A stretch of DNA of 64,000 bases from Pseudomonas pisciculturae (GTDB taxonomy: Bacteria; Pseudomonadota; Gammaproteobacteria; Pseudomonadales; Pseudomonadaceae), in NCBI RefSeq assembly GCF_015461805.1, contig NZ_JACVZE010000002.1, positions 434,001 through 498,000 on the forward strand. Reading direction: 5' to 3'. Position 1 is the stretch's first letter, and every line of letters starts with the position of its first letter. The notes below the pieces were generated by a model. The model had not been told where the DNA came from. It was given only the letters and a program-made list of their open reading frames with translations, and did no database searches. Both the position numbers and the translations under genes were made by a program. This document shows positions 56,296-64,000 of this stretch, piece by piece.

Positions 56296-59200
56296 AGCCG
56301 CTCCGGCAGGCTGAAACCGCTGAGCACGCGGCTCTTGAACGGGTTGAACGCGCTGTTGGCGCGCAGCTCGTAGGCGATGCTCGCACCGTCCACCCGCAGG
56401 CGCAGGTTGAAGCGGTCCGGCGAGTTGCCGGCGGTGAGGTCCGATTGCTCCAGCAGGCGGAACCACGCCCATGGCCCGTCCAGGGTCACGCCCGAACGGC
56501 CACTGGCGGCGGGCGGCATGATCGAGATTCGCACCACGCCGATGCTGCCGGGGTTAGGCCATTGCATCGCGACCGGGCGGCTTGGGCCGTGGTCGTAGCT
56601 CAGTTGCTGGCCGTCGAGGTCGAGCAAAAACTGGGTGATGGTCGGGTCCATCGACACGGGCTTGAGCTCGAACCGCACGATGGGTTGAGTGCCACCGGCG
56701 CGGAAGAACGCATCACGAATCGTCGCTGCGCGCTGGAAAGTTTGCAGCACGCCCGGGCTGATCCCAAGCTTCTGCGCCGCGCCCGGCTGCCAGCGCCAGG
56801 TCTGTGCGGACGTATCCACGTAAGGCTGCAGGTATTTGCGGAAGTAGTTATCCATCACCCCGCCTACCCCGAAGAACATGCCGAAGTCATCCAGGGTCGC
56901 GTCCCGCGCGCTGCCCGGCGACATCGGGTAACGCCCGGCCAGCGACTGGCGGTACACGTTGACCACTTCGCTCATCCAGGCCGCATTCAGTTGGTTACGC
57001 ACCCCGCCCATCATGCTGTTGGTGGTGGAGTTGACCACTGACTTGACCATGCCCTGCACCAGCGGCGGCTGGCGTTCGGCATTCAGGCTGACCCGGGTGG
57101 CCGCAGCGGCCGCCTGGTTCTTCGCCTCGCCCAGCAAGGCATCGCCGCTGGCACCGACCATGGCGCTGACCTGCACATACAGCGCGTTCATGTCCGACAG
57201 CAGGCCATCGATGGCCGCTGGCTCGCCTTCGTTTTTGCTGACGATGCTGTTGAGCTCGGCAAAGTGTGCGGTCACCGGGTCATCGGCCGCTTGCGGTGCA
57301 TTGGCGGTCGGTTGCTCCTGGCCCAACAAGCTACCGAGGCGCTCCTTGAGCTTGTCGACGCCGCCTTCTACCGGCACGCCTTTGGCGGCCAATTGGCGTT
57401 CTTCGGCTTGCAGGTCGGTTTCCTTGGCCACCGCCACCAGCAGTTTTTTCAGCGGCGAAGTAGGCCCGGAAATCACCCGCAGCACATCGGCCGCCTGGGC
57501 CACGCTGGTGATGGGCACAAAGTCGATATCGGCGAGCAAGGCATCCCACTGGCGCTGATAGTCCTGGAAGTAAAGGCGGCGTACATCGGCGGCCAGGCTC
57601 ACCACGTTTTGTTGATCGGCTTGTGCGTGACCCAGCACCCATTGCTCTTCGGCCAGGGTGCCGGTCTGGTTCAGGCTGCTCAGCAGGAACGCCTGGCGAT
57701 AGCCTTGGGCGGTGAAAAACCCACTCAACGGCTCGCCCAATGGCTTGCCACTTTTGCGGCTGAACACCAACGCGGCGTCACGGCCAGCGGCTTCGTTGAT
57801 ACGAAAATCCGGAATGCCTTCGGGCAGTTTCTGACGCTTGACCCGGTCGTACACGCGCTGGGCCACCGGCAGTTGTTGCAGCTGGCGGCGCAGGTCGTCG
57901 ATCAAGCGGGGATCAAGGCGCGCACTCGGCGGATGGCGTTCAAACAACGCCTGCAAGTGCCCGGCCAGGGCCTGGCGCTGATCGGCCGGCAGGTCGCGGG
58001 GCAGGTTGCGGTCCCAGTCGAGGGCGATCCAGGCCTTGATGAATTCCGGGTCGTAATGCTCGCTGTCGGCGAGCATCAGGTAGGCCTTGAGGCCTTCGTA
58101 AAGGAAGTCGGAGCTGCCGCCGCTGTGCAATTGCTCTTCGATGCGCGTCACCAAACGTGGCGCGAACACGGCGATCAGCAGCTTGCGGTAAACGCTGGCA
58201 GACTCGGCTTCGAGCATGTCGCCCTGATACAACCCCAGGCCTTCGGACCAACTCGGCGAATCCCCCGCGAGGTTCTTCACCGCGTTAAGCAAGGGCAGCA
58301 CCGCCAACACCTCACGCTGCGCCGGGCTCAGGTTCTGCACAGTCTGGCCCAGCGGCGCGACCTTCTGGTCGACCTGGGCGATATGCGCCTGATTGGCGCG
58401 ATAACTCACCCACCACAAGCCACTGACCACCACCACCGTCGCCACGGTCGCCGCGAGTACACCGCGAGCGATCCACTTGCGTCGACGCTCGACCTTGGGG
58501 TTCACACCGACCAATCCACGCTCGGCGAACGCGACGGCGGTGAAGAGTTTTTCGATGAAATAGCTGCGCCCGGTACCGCTCTGGCGCGCCAGGTGCTGGC
58601 GGTCCAGGTTCATGCTTTGGGCCATCGCACCGATCAGGCGATCGATCGGGCTGCCCTCTTGGGTGCCGCTGGTGAAGTACACACCGCGCAGCAATACGCG
58701 CTCTTCAAACGCGTTGGGTTTGAACACGCCTTCGAGGAAGCTTTGCAGGCAGTCCTTCAAGGCGCCGAACTGCTGCGGGAAGCCGTAGATCAGGTCGCGT
58801 CGTGCCGGGTCGCGCTCTTGTTGCAGGCGTTCGACCAAGCGCTCGTTGAGACGCTGCTCCAGGCCGGCAAATTCGCTTTGCAAATGGGCCAGTGGGCTGT
58901 CGCTGTTCTTGCCATCGTCCAAAGCGAAAGTCATGCCCCACACCTGGGCGCGTTCTTCCTTGCTCAGGTTGTCGAAGAACTCCATGAAGCCCGGCACCAG
59001 GTCGAGCTTGGTGAGCATCAGGTAGATCGGGAAGCGCACGCCCAGTTGGGTGTAAAGCTCCTGGATGCGCAGGCGGATCGCGGCGGCATGGGCGGCGCGC
59101 TCGGCGTCGGTGCCGAGCAGCAAATCCGACAGGCTGATGGCGATGAACGCACCATCGATAGGGCGGCGCGAACGCTGCTTTTTCAGCAGGTCGAGAAAGC

Positions 59201-59792
59201 CCAGCCACGCGGCTTTATCCACCGTGGAGTTGCTGTCCTGGGTGGTGTAGCGGCCAGCGGTGTCGAGCAATACGGCTTGGTCGGTGAACCACCAATCGCA
59301 GTTGCGCGTACCGCCAACACCACGCACGGCACCGGCGCCCAATTGGGCAGCCAACGGAAAATGCAGGCCCGAATTGACCAGCGCGGTGGTCTTGCCCGAA
59401 CCCGGCGGGCCGATGATCACGTACCACGGCAGCTCATAGAGGTTGCGGCGCTCATCGCCACCGAGCTTGGCCTTTTTCAGCAACGCCAAGGCCTCGTCCA
59501 TGCGCTGGCGCAGGGTGGTGAGTTCTTCGGCGGTGGCAACGCTATTGGGGTCGGCCGGGGTTTCGGCGGCCAGGCTGCGCATCACTTCGGCAGCCTGGCG
59601 CCGGGCCTGGATGATGCGGAACACGCGGTAGGCGAGCCACAGCGCAAACACCAGAATGATCAGCGCCCAACGGCGCCCTTCGGGTACCAACACGTCGAGC
59701 AACGGCCCGACAAACCAGATGATCAGGCTCAGGGCGATCAGCCCCAGCACGGGAATCACCCAGCGAATCATGAAACTGAAAAACGCCTTCAC
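56292..59792 (-). CDS. tssM: T6SS membrane complex protein TssM (IcmF-like)
   Basis: A 1166-residue inner-membrane protein, the core of the TssJLM complex. Two membrane helices lie at about 10-30 and 42-60, an intact Walker A GPPGSGKT at 128-135 in the cytoplasmic domain, and a third helix at about 440-462, followed by the large periplasmic domain with IcmF-related and DUF1215-like regions. Stop overlaps tagF; start overlaps the tssL stop by 4 bases. Length is normal. Confidence 0.95.
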   Translation of the reverse strand: MKAFFSFMIRWVIPVLGLIALSLIIWFVGPLLDVLVPEGRRWALIILVFALWLAYRVFRIIQARRQAAEVMRSLAAETPADPNSVATAEELTTLRQRMDEALALLKKAKLGGDERRNLYELPWYVIIGPPGSGKTTALVNSGLHFPLAAQLGAGAVRGVGGTRNCDWWFTDQAVLLDTAGRYTTQDSNSTVDKAAWLGFLDLLKKQRSRRPIDGAFIAISLSDLLLGTDAERAAHAAAIRLRIQELYTQLGVRFPIYLMLTKLDLVPGFMEFFDNLSKEERAQVWGMTFALDDGKNSDSPLAHLQSEFAGLEQRLNERLVERLQQERDPARRDLIYGFPQQFGALKDCLQSFLEGVFKPNAFEERVLLRGVYFTSGTQEGSPIDRLIGAMAQSMNLDRQHLARQSGTGRSYFIEKLFTAVAFAERGLVGVNPKVERRRKWIARGVLAATVATVVVVSGLWWVSYRANQAHIAQVDQKVAPLGQTVQNLSPAQREVLAVLPLLNAVKNLAGDSPSWSEGLGLYQGDMLEAESASVYRKLLIAVFAPRLVTRIEEQLHSGGSSDFLYEGLKAYLMLADSEHYDPEFIKAWIALDWDRNLPRDLPADQRQALAGHLQALFERHPPSARLDPRLIDDLRRQLQQLPVAQRVYDRVKRQKLPEGIPDFRINEAAGRDAALVFSRKSGKPLGEPLSGFFTAQGYRQAFLLSSLNQTGTLAEEQWVLGHAQADQQNVVSLAADVRRLYFQDYQRQWDALLADIDFVPITSVAQAADVLRVISGPTSPLKKLLVAVAKETDLQAEERQLAAKGVPVEGGVDKLKERLGSLLGQEQPTANAPQAADDPVTAHFAELNSIVSKNEGEPAAIDGLLSDMNALYVQVSAMVGASGDALLGEAKNQAAAAATRVSLNAERQPPLVQGMVKSVVNSTTNSMMGGVRNQLNAAWMSEVVNVYRQSLAGRYPMSPGSARDATLDDFGMFFGVGGVMDNYFRKYLQPYVDTSAQTWRWQPGAAQKLGISPGVLQTFQRAATIRDAFFRAGGTQPIVRFELKPVSMDPTITQFLLDLDGQQLSYDHGPSRPVAMQWPNPGSIGVVRISIMPPAASGRSGVTLDGPWAWFRLLEQSDLTAGNSPDRFNLRLRVDGASIAYELRANSAFNPFKSRVLSGFSLPERL

Positions 59793-61078
59793 TCGACGCC
59801 CTCCGCCAATACGGTGATTTCAACCCGACGATTGCGGGCGCGGCCTTCGGCTGTGCTGTTGGTGGCTACCGGCTCGGTGTCGCTGCGCCCTTCGGCCGTG
59901 AAGCGATCGGCCTGGCCTGTCTTGGCCGCCAAAATCTCCAGCACCGACTTGGCCCGCGCTTCAGACAACGCCCAGTTGGACGGGAAGCGCAGCGTGGCAA
60001 TCGGCCGATTATCGCTATGCCCGGTGACGCGCACCTGGCCCTTCACTTTGCGCACGGCGTCGGCGATGCGCAGCATCAGCGGCTGGTAGTCATCGACGAT
60101 GCTGGAGCTGGCCGAAGCGAACAGCTCATCGCCACGAATGGTCACGACCGAACGGTCCACCGCATCTTCAACGGCCACGCGCCCAGCCTTGATGTCCTCG
60201 ACAAGGAAGCCCGCCAGACGCGGCCGCTCGATGACTTTAGGCTGCGCCACCGGACGGTCGATGGCCTGCACCGGGATCTCGCCCAATGCATGAATGTTCT
60301 TGAACACCGGCTCCGCATCCGACGCCAGCTTGAGCCGCAAGCCAAACAGCAGCGCCAGCAGCAGCGCCACGCCAATGGCCACGGCGATCCACGGCGGCAT
60401 GAATTGCGCCAAACGATCACGCGCCACCGTCACGCCGCGCCAGTGCGGCGACAGCTCGCGCTCGTGTTCGCCACGGGCACTGCGAATCGCCGCGGCGGTG
60501 CGCTCGCGCAAGGCTTCCAACTGGCTGCGGCCGTCGTTCATCACGCGGTAGCGGCCTTCAAAACCCAGGCACATGCACAGGTACAACAGCTCCAGCAGGT
60601 ACAGGCGTTCCCGTGGGCTTTGCAGGCAATGATCGAGCAACTGGAAGACTTTTTCGCCGCCCCAGGCTTCGTTGTGCACGGTGATCAGCAGGCTCTGCTT
60701 GCCCCAATCGCTGGTGCTGCCCCACGGCGTGCTTAACACGGCCTCATCGAGGGCGGTGCACAGCGCGTAACGCGCTAACAGCACTTCGTTGCGGGCGATA
60801 CCGGCGGCTTCGGCGCGTTCTTCGAACTGGCGCAGATACGCCAGCAATTGCGCACGCAGGCTGGCTGGCGCGGGGTGAGCAATGGTGTTGCGCAGGCGCG
60901 TCAGCAACGCCAACAGCGGGCCGGCGGCGCTTTCGAGCGGGTTGAGGCCCTGGCTCTTGCCGGTGAGCATCGGCGCGGCCGGCATCGACAAGGGCGCGGG
61001 CTCTGCACGCGCAGGTTCAGGCGCACGGCCACCTGGGCGCGGCATGAACTGGGTGCGGTCGTCATCATTGGGATGCAT
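59789..61078 (-). CDS. tssL: T6SS membrane complex protein TssL with peptidoglycan-binding OmpA domain
   Basis: A 429-residue TssL (DotU-like). Cytoplasmic domain about 60-215 with LYLLELLYLCMCLGFEGRYRV, one membrane helix about 226-248, then a periplasmic extension with an OmpA-type peptidoglycan-binding domain at about 330-429 (TGHSDNRPIATLRFPSNWAL, EGRARNRRVEI). This is the extended, peptidoglycan-anchored TssL, which removes the need for a separate TagL. It lies 6 bases after tssK. Confidence 0.94.
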   Translation of the reverse strand: MHPNDDDRTQFMPRPGGRAPEPARAEPAPLSMPAAPMLTGKSQGLNPLESAAGPLLALLTRLRNTIAHPAPASLRAQLLAYLRQFEERAEAAGIARNEVLLARYALCTALDEAVLSTPWGSTSDWGKQSLLITVHNEAWGGEKVFQLLDHCLQSPRERLYLLELLYLCMCLGFEGRYRVMNDGRSQLEALRERTAAAIRSARGEHERELSPHWRGVTVARDRLAQFMPPWIAVAIGVALLLALLFGLRLKLASDAEPVFKNIHALGEIPVQAIDRPVAQPKVIERPRLAGFLVEDIKAGRVAVEDAVDRSVVTIRGDELFASASSSIVDDYQPLMLRIADAVRKVKGQVRVTGHSDNRPIATLRFPSNWALSEARAKSVLEILAAKTGQADRFTAEGRSDTEPVATNSTAEGRARNRRVEITVLAEGVE

Positions 61079-61084
61079 CGCGGT

Positions 61085-62419
61085 TTATCCTCGGATCGCC
61101 CAGAAGGCCAGGTTCAAGCCCGGGAACTGCCCGGCGATGTGGAAGGCGAAACCGCCGGAGTTTTGCAATTGCTGCCAGTGCTCGCTGCCCCGGTCCAGCT
61201 CGTAGTAGGTGCTGCCGGTGTGGTACGGAAGCTGGCGTGGCGCCACTGGCAAAGGTTGCAGGGTGATGCCCGGCAGTTGCAGGTTGACCATGTCGCGAAT
61301 GTGCTCCACCGAGCCAACTTTGCTCTGCTGGCCGAAGCGCGCACGCAGGGTTTCGCCCGGCACGTCGGCGCGCACCACGAGGATGAAGCTGGCGCTGTCG
61401 AGCAGGGTCTTGTCGGCCAGCATCGCCACGTGGATGCCGTAGGCCTTCTCCACAATCGGGATCGGCGTGGCCTTGCTGTCGATCAACATCGACAAGGCTT
61501 CACGCAGCGCCGCCATGACCGGGGCGAAGCTCAGGGCCAGGTCGTCGTGCTGGTATTGCGGGTATTCCTGCGGGCGGCGGCCGGTGGTCGAAAAGGTCGA
61601 GAACTCGCCGGCCAGGCTGACCAGTTCGCTGAAAAAGCGCTCCGGGTGCAGTGGGCTCAACTGGCTCAAATGCTGGATCAGCGGCTGTGCGCGGTTGACC
61701 AGTTGCAGCAGCATAAAGTCGGCTATCTCCGACGCACCACCGGCGCCCGAAGCGACCACACGCCCGGCCAGGGCTTCGCCACGCTGATGCAACAGGCCCA
61801 GGAGTTCGCTGCGGAACGCCGTCAACGGTTTGCTCGCGGCCACGTCCAGCACGGGTGGGATGTACGTGTCGTCGAGCACCAGGGCGCGGTCGGCGCGTTT
61901 TTCCTTGATGCGCACCAGGCCGATGGCGGCGTAGTCGCTGATGCCGTCTTGCGCGGTCAACAGGCGCAGGGCGCGGGAGCCCACGGCCACCGGCGCACGG
62001 TTTTCGAACGGGGCGTTGTCGTCGCGCACTTCGCGCACCTGGCTCACGTAGCGCGCCGCTTCCAGGGCTTCGCCCTCGTCCACGGTGTCACGGGCACCCG
62101 CACGTTTGAGCGGCAAGGCGAGATACACCAGGCCGTCGCGCAGATGGTCGTCGATGTTCAGCGGGCTCGGTGCCAGGTCATCCTGGGGGATATTGAACGG
62201 TGTGCCATCAGGCAACAGGCCCCGCGCCGAGACAATCGCCAGCTTGCCCTGGGCCAGCAGACCCTGGTCGATCAGCAACTCGGAAAAACCCCAGCTGCCT
62301 GCGGACAACGGGCGGCTGCGGGCGTCGATCAGGTTTTCGAGGTAACGGTCATGCTGCTGGAAGTGCTGCGTTCCAATGAACATGCCTTCCGACCAGACCA
62401 CGCGATTGTTCCAGGACAT
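61085..62419 (-). CDS. tssK: T6SS baseplate protein TssK
   Basis: A 444-residue baseplate-membrane connector. It starts MSWNNRVVWSEGMFIGTQHFQQHDRYLENL, the conserved TssK N-terminus, and ends LNLAFWAIRG. It links the TssFG wedge to TssL and TssM. CGGAGC precedes ATG 62419. It is 18 bases after tssJ. Confidence 0.95.
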   Translation of the reverse strand: MSWNNRVVWSEGMFIGTQHFQQHDRYLENLIDARSRPLSAGSWGFSELLIDQGLLAQGKLAIVSARGLLPDGTPFNIPQDDLAPSPLNIDDHLRDGLVYLALPLKRAGARDTVDEGEALEAARYVSQVREVRDDNAPFENRAPVAVGSRALRLLTAQDGISDYAAIGLVRIKEKRADRALVLDDTYIPPVLDVAASKPLTAFRSELLGLLHQRGEALAGRVVASGAGGASEIADFMLLQLVNRAQPLIQHLSQLSPLHPERFFSELVSLAGEFSTFSTTGRRPQEYPQYQHDDLALSFAPVMAALREALSMLIDSKATPIPIVEKAYGIHVAMLADKTLLDSASFILVVRADVPGETLRARFGQQSKVGSVEHIRDMVNLQLPGITLQPLPVAPRQLPYHTGSTYYELDRGSEHWQQLQNSGGFAFHIAGQFPGLNLAFWAIRG

Positions 62420-62437
62420 GGGGGCTCCGATTGCTTC

Positions 62438-62947
62438 TTATTGGGCAGGGCTGGATGGGGGTGCCACGACGTCGGCACGCACGGCGCGCACATCGAGGCT
62501 GATCTGGTATTCGGTGTACTCACGCGCCGGCACCGTGAGCACCGTGCGCCATTGGGCGCGGTCCAATTCTCGGTAGCCGACCAATAGCCCGATCTGGCGG
62601 GTGGACGGGTCGAGGTCGCGCTGGATGCTCAGTTGCTGGCCGGGTTGTATCGTCACTTCGTCCTGGTCCAGCAGGTCCAGGCCAAGGGTGGATTGGGCAC
62701 GATCAGCCAGGGCGAAGTAGTCGGAGCGGGCGAAGGTGGCGGCGTTTTTCAGCTCGAAAATGCGCACGCGCACCGGGGCGGCCTGGCCATTGGCGCCGGG
62801 GTTGAGCCCGTTGATGGCGTGAAAGTGCAACTCAATGGCGGCGGTGTCCGCTTCGGCTTCGGCCGGCGCTTCGGGCCTGGCCGGGTCGCTGGCACACGCC
62901 GTCAGCAGAAGCAGTGTGGCAACTGCGAGTAAAAACCTGGGAATCAT
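62438..62947 (-). CDS. tssJ: T6SS outer-membrane lipoprotein TssJ
   Basis: A 169-residue lipoprotein: signal peptide with lipobox LTAC (cysteine 18) and the transthyretin-like TssJ fold (ELHFHAINGLNPGANGQAAPVRVRIFELK, then a typical QIGLLVGYRELD). It anchors TssM at the outer membrane. Start ATG 62947 with AGGACG upstream; 51 bases after the fha stop. Confidence 0.93.
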   Translation of the reverse strand: MIPRFLLAVATLLLLTACASDPARPEAPAEAEADTAAIELHFHAINGLNPGANGQAAPVRVRIFELKNAATFARSDYFALADRAQSTLGLDLLDQDEVTIQPGQQLSIQRDLDPSTRQIGLLVGYRELDRAQWRTVLTVPAREYTEYQISLDVRAVRADVVAPPSSPAQ

Positions 62948-62998
62948 CCTGCGTCCTCAATGACGTACTTAGCTATCCGTTAATCCATGTATTGCAGG

Positions 62999-64000
62999 TC
63001 AGTGCCGCTGTCGGGCGCTGTGGTCTTCGTAAGCTCGGCTGAATTCGCGGCCGAACAGGTCCTGGAAGTCTTCCTGGGCCTCGCGGGAAATATTGCTGTA
63101 GAGCTCGGTGAACTGCTGCCAGTACTGGGCCTGGCGCGAACCATTGAAAATACTCGATAGCCCGCCGGGCTTGCCCATGCGCTCTTCCAACTGCGACGGT
63201 TCAAAGCGTGTGAGCAGGTGTTTGATGGCGGCTTCCACGCCCGCCATCACGGCCAGCTGGTGGGCGCGCAGGTCGTTGAAACTGTCGCGCACCGCAGCGT
63301 CAGGCGCCATAAACGCCTGGTTACCGTGACGCAGTAAAAGCAGTAACGCTTCGTCAGCATTGGGGGCGAATTTCAACGGATTGTTTTCAGCCGGCTGGAT
63401 CATCGTTTGCTGCATGCGGAACTCGCCCTTGAGACTGGCGCGGGCGCGCAACACGTCGATCAGGCCTTCGACCATCAGGCGGTAGCTGCGGCCAATGCTT
63501 TCCATCTGGGCCTCTGCCTGGGCTTTGTCCAGGCTCAATTGGTCGAGGCCGGCGCCACGCAGGAAGGCTTGCAGCAGGTCGGGTTGCTCGCTGTATGCCA
63601 CGGGGAGCTCAGGCTCGACCACGGGTGGCGGCTGGATGACGGGGGCTGGCGGTGGTGCAATCGGTGCGGCCGCAACGGGGGCTGGCGCGTCGGCAAACAG
63701 GTCCCAATCCTCAGGAATAACCGCGCCAGACACCACGGGCTTTTCGACTGCAACTGGGGTCGGCGGGCGAAAGTCATGCTGCTCGGACGGCACGTGATCA
63801 GCCACAGTGGGCGGCGGCACGGCGGTAGGGCTGAGGAAGTCGAATAAGTCCGGCAGCGTGTCCATCGACGAGGCGCCCTGGAACTGCGGGGCGATCACCG
63901 GCGCGGGCATCGGCGTGCTCAGTGGCGGGCTCGCCACAGCGCCCATCAGCGCTTCGAAGCTGTTCGGCGAATCACCGGCAAACGCCTGGCTGTCGACGGC
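62999..64000 (-). CDS. T6SS FHA-domain protein (Fha/TagH), C-terminal part only
   Basis: An open frame with no stop to the right edge, so the N-terminus, including the expected FHA domain, lies outside the window. The visible 333 residues are a long proline- and alanine-rich linker followed by the conserved C-terminal FHA-associated domain (LLQAFLRGAGLDQ, LMVEGLIDVLRARASLKGEFRMQ, NNPLKF, EDFQDLFGREFSRAYEDH). This is the PpkA substrate in the H1 system. First gene of the visible run, consistent with fha-tssJ-tssK order. Confidence 0.9.
   Translation of the reverse strand, partial: AVDSQAFAGDSPNSFEALMGAVASPPLSTPMPAPVIAPQFQGASSMDTLPDLFDFLSPTAVPPPTVADHVPSEQHDFRPPTPVAVEKPVVSGAVIPEDWDLFADAPAPVAAAPIAPPPAPVIQPPPVVEPELPVAYSEQPDLLQAFLRGAGLDQLSLDKAQAEAQMESIGRSYRLMVEGLIDVLRARASLKGEFRMQQTMIQPAENNPLKFAPNADEALLLLLRHGNQAFMAPDAAVRDSFNDLRAHQLAVMAGVEAAIKHLLTRFEPSQLEERMGKPGGLSSIFNGSRQAQYWQQFTELYSNISREAQEDFQDLFGREFSRAYEDHSARQRH

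Noticed and set aside
57264..60089. A 941-codon open frame on the plus strand opposite tssM
   Set aside because: It is complementary to the coding frame of tssM, which carries a Walker A motif and membrane helices. Long antisense frames arise from biased third codon positions in this genome.
60848..62587. A 579-codon plus-strand frame opposite tssK and tssJ
   Set aside because: It spans the tssK-tssJ junction in antisense and has the Q/H/G/A/R bias of shadow frames.

Overview
The window looks like chromosomal backbone of a Pseudomonas species, most likely of the P. fluorescens group. Three things support this. Gene content and order over the first 46 kb closely follow the P. aeruginosa block around rep, dadAX, kauB, rpmBG, radC, dut, algC, argB, pyrE, crc, rph, gmk, rpoZ, spoT, oxyR and recG. 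The coding sequence is GC-rich with proteobacterial ribosome binding sites. The intergenic spaces carry many REP doublets (REPINs) of the GTGGGAG..GGCTTGC type typical of fluorescent pseudomonads. No tRNA, rRNA, CRISPR array, transposase or prophage gene was recognised.

Layout. Positions 1-9100: LysR regulator (partial), MATE exporter, GGDEF/EAL c-di-GMP protein (ProE-like), Rep helicase, xanthine phosphoribosyltransferase, a large acetyl-CoA hydrolase/transferase-family protein and a c5-type cytochrome. Positions 9260-22000: amino acid and polyamine catabolism. This holds a PauR-like cupin regulator, alanine racemase, DadA, the Lrp-type DadR, a PauB/PuuB-like oxidase and the KauB/PauC aldehyde dehydrogenase. 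Among them lie a YkgJ-type cysteine-cluster protein, a DUF1127 peptide divergent from a MocR regulator, a phospholipase-D lipoprotein, an MFS transporter and a small cupin. Positions 22010-37140: housekeeping, including ribosomal proteins L33 and L28, a peptide-binding protein, RadC, CoaBC, Dut, AlgC, ArgB, PyrE, Crc, a DUF4870 protein, RNase PH, YicC, guanylate kinase, RNA polymerase omega, SpoT and RidA. Positions 37190-46750: two tandem paralogous lipoproteins of unknown function, an SDR-type NAD(P)-binding protein, ExbB-ExbD-TonB, OxyR, RecG and a YbaK-HDOD fusion.

Positions 47370-64000, all on the minus strand, hold one half of a type VI secretion cluster of the H1-T6SS kind. In transcription order it runs fha (partial, beyond the right edge), tssJ, tssK, tssL, tssM, tagF, pppA, ppkA, tagT, tagS, tagR, tagQ. 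This is the complete threonine-phosphorylation control module (TagQRST sensor, PpkA kinase, PppA phosphatase, Fha substrate) plus TagF and the membrane complex TssJLM with baseplate protein TssK. Junctions from tssL to tagR overlap or abut, which implies tight translational coupling. The sheath, tube, spike and ClpV genes are not in the window and probably lie beyond the right edge.

I do not see a clearly new multigene system. The best leads outside known annotation are: a REPIN nested inside another REPIN (19716-19833); the way REP doublets or intrinsic terminators fill nearly every convergent gene junction; a nested inverted repeat between the DUF1127 and MocR genes; related AT-rich palindromes at kauB and the PauR-like gene; and the duplicated unknown lipoproteins after spoT-ridA.
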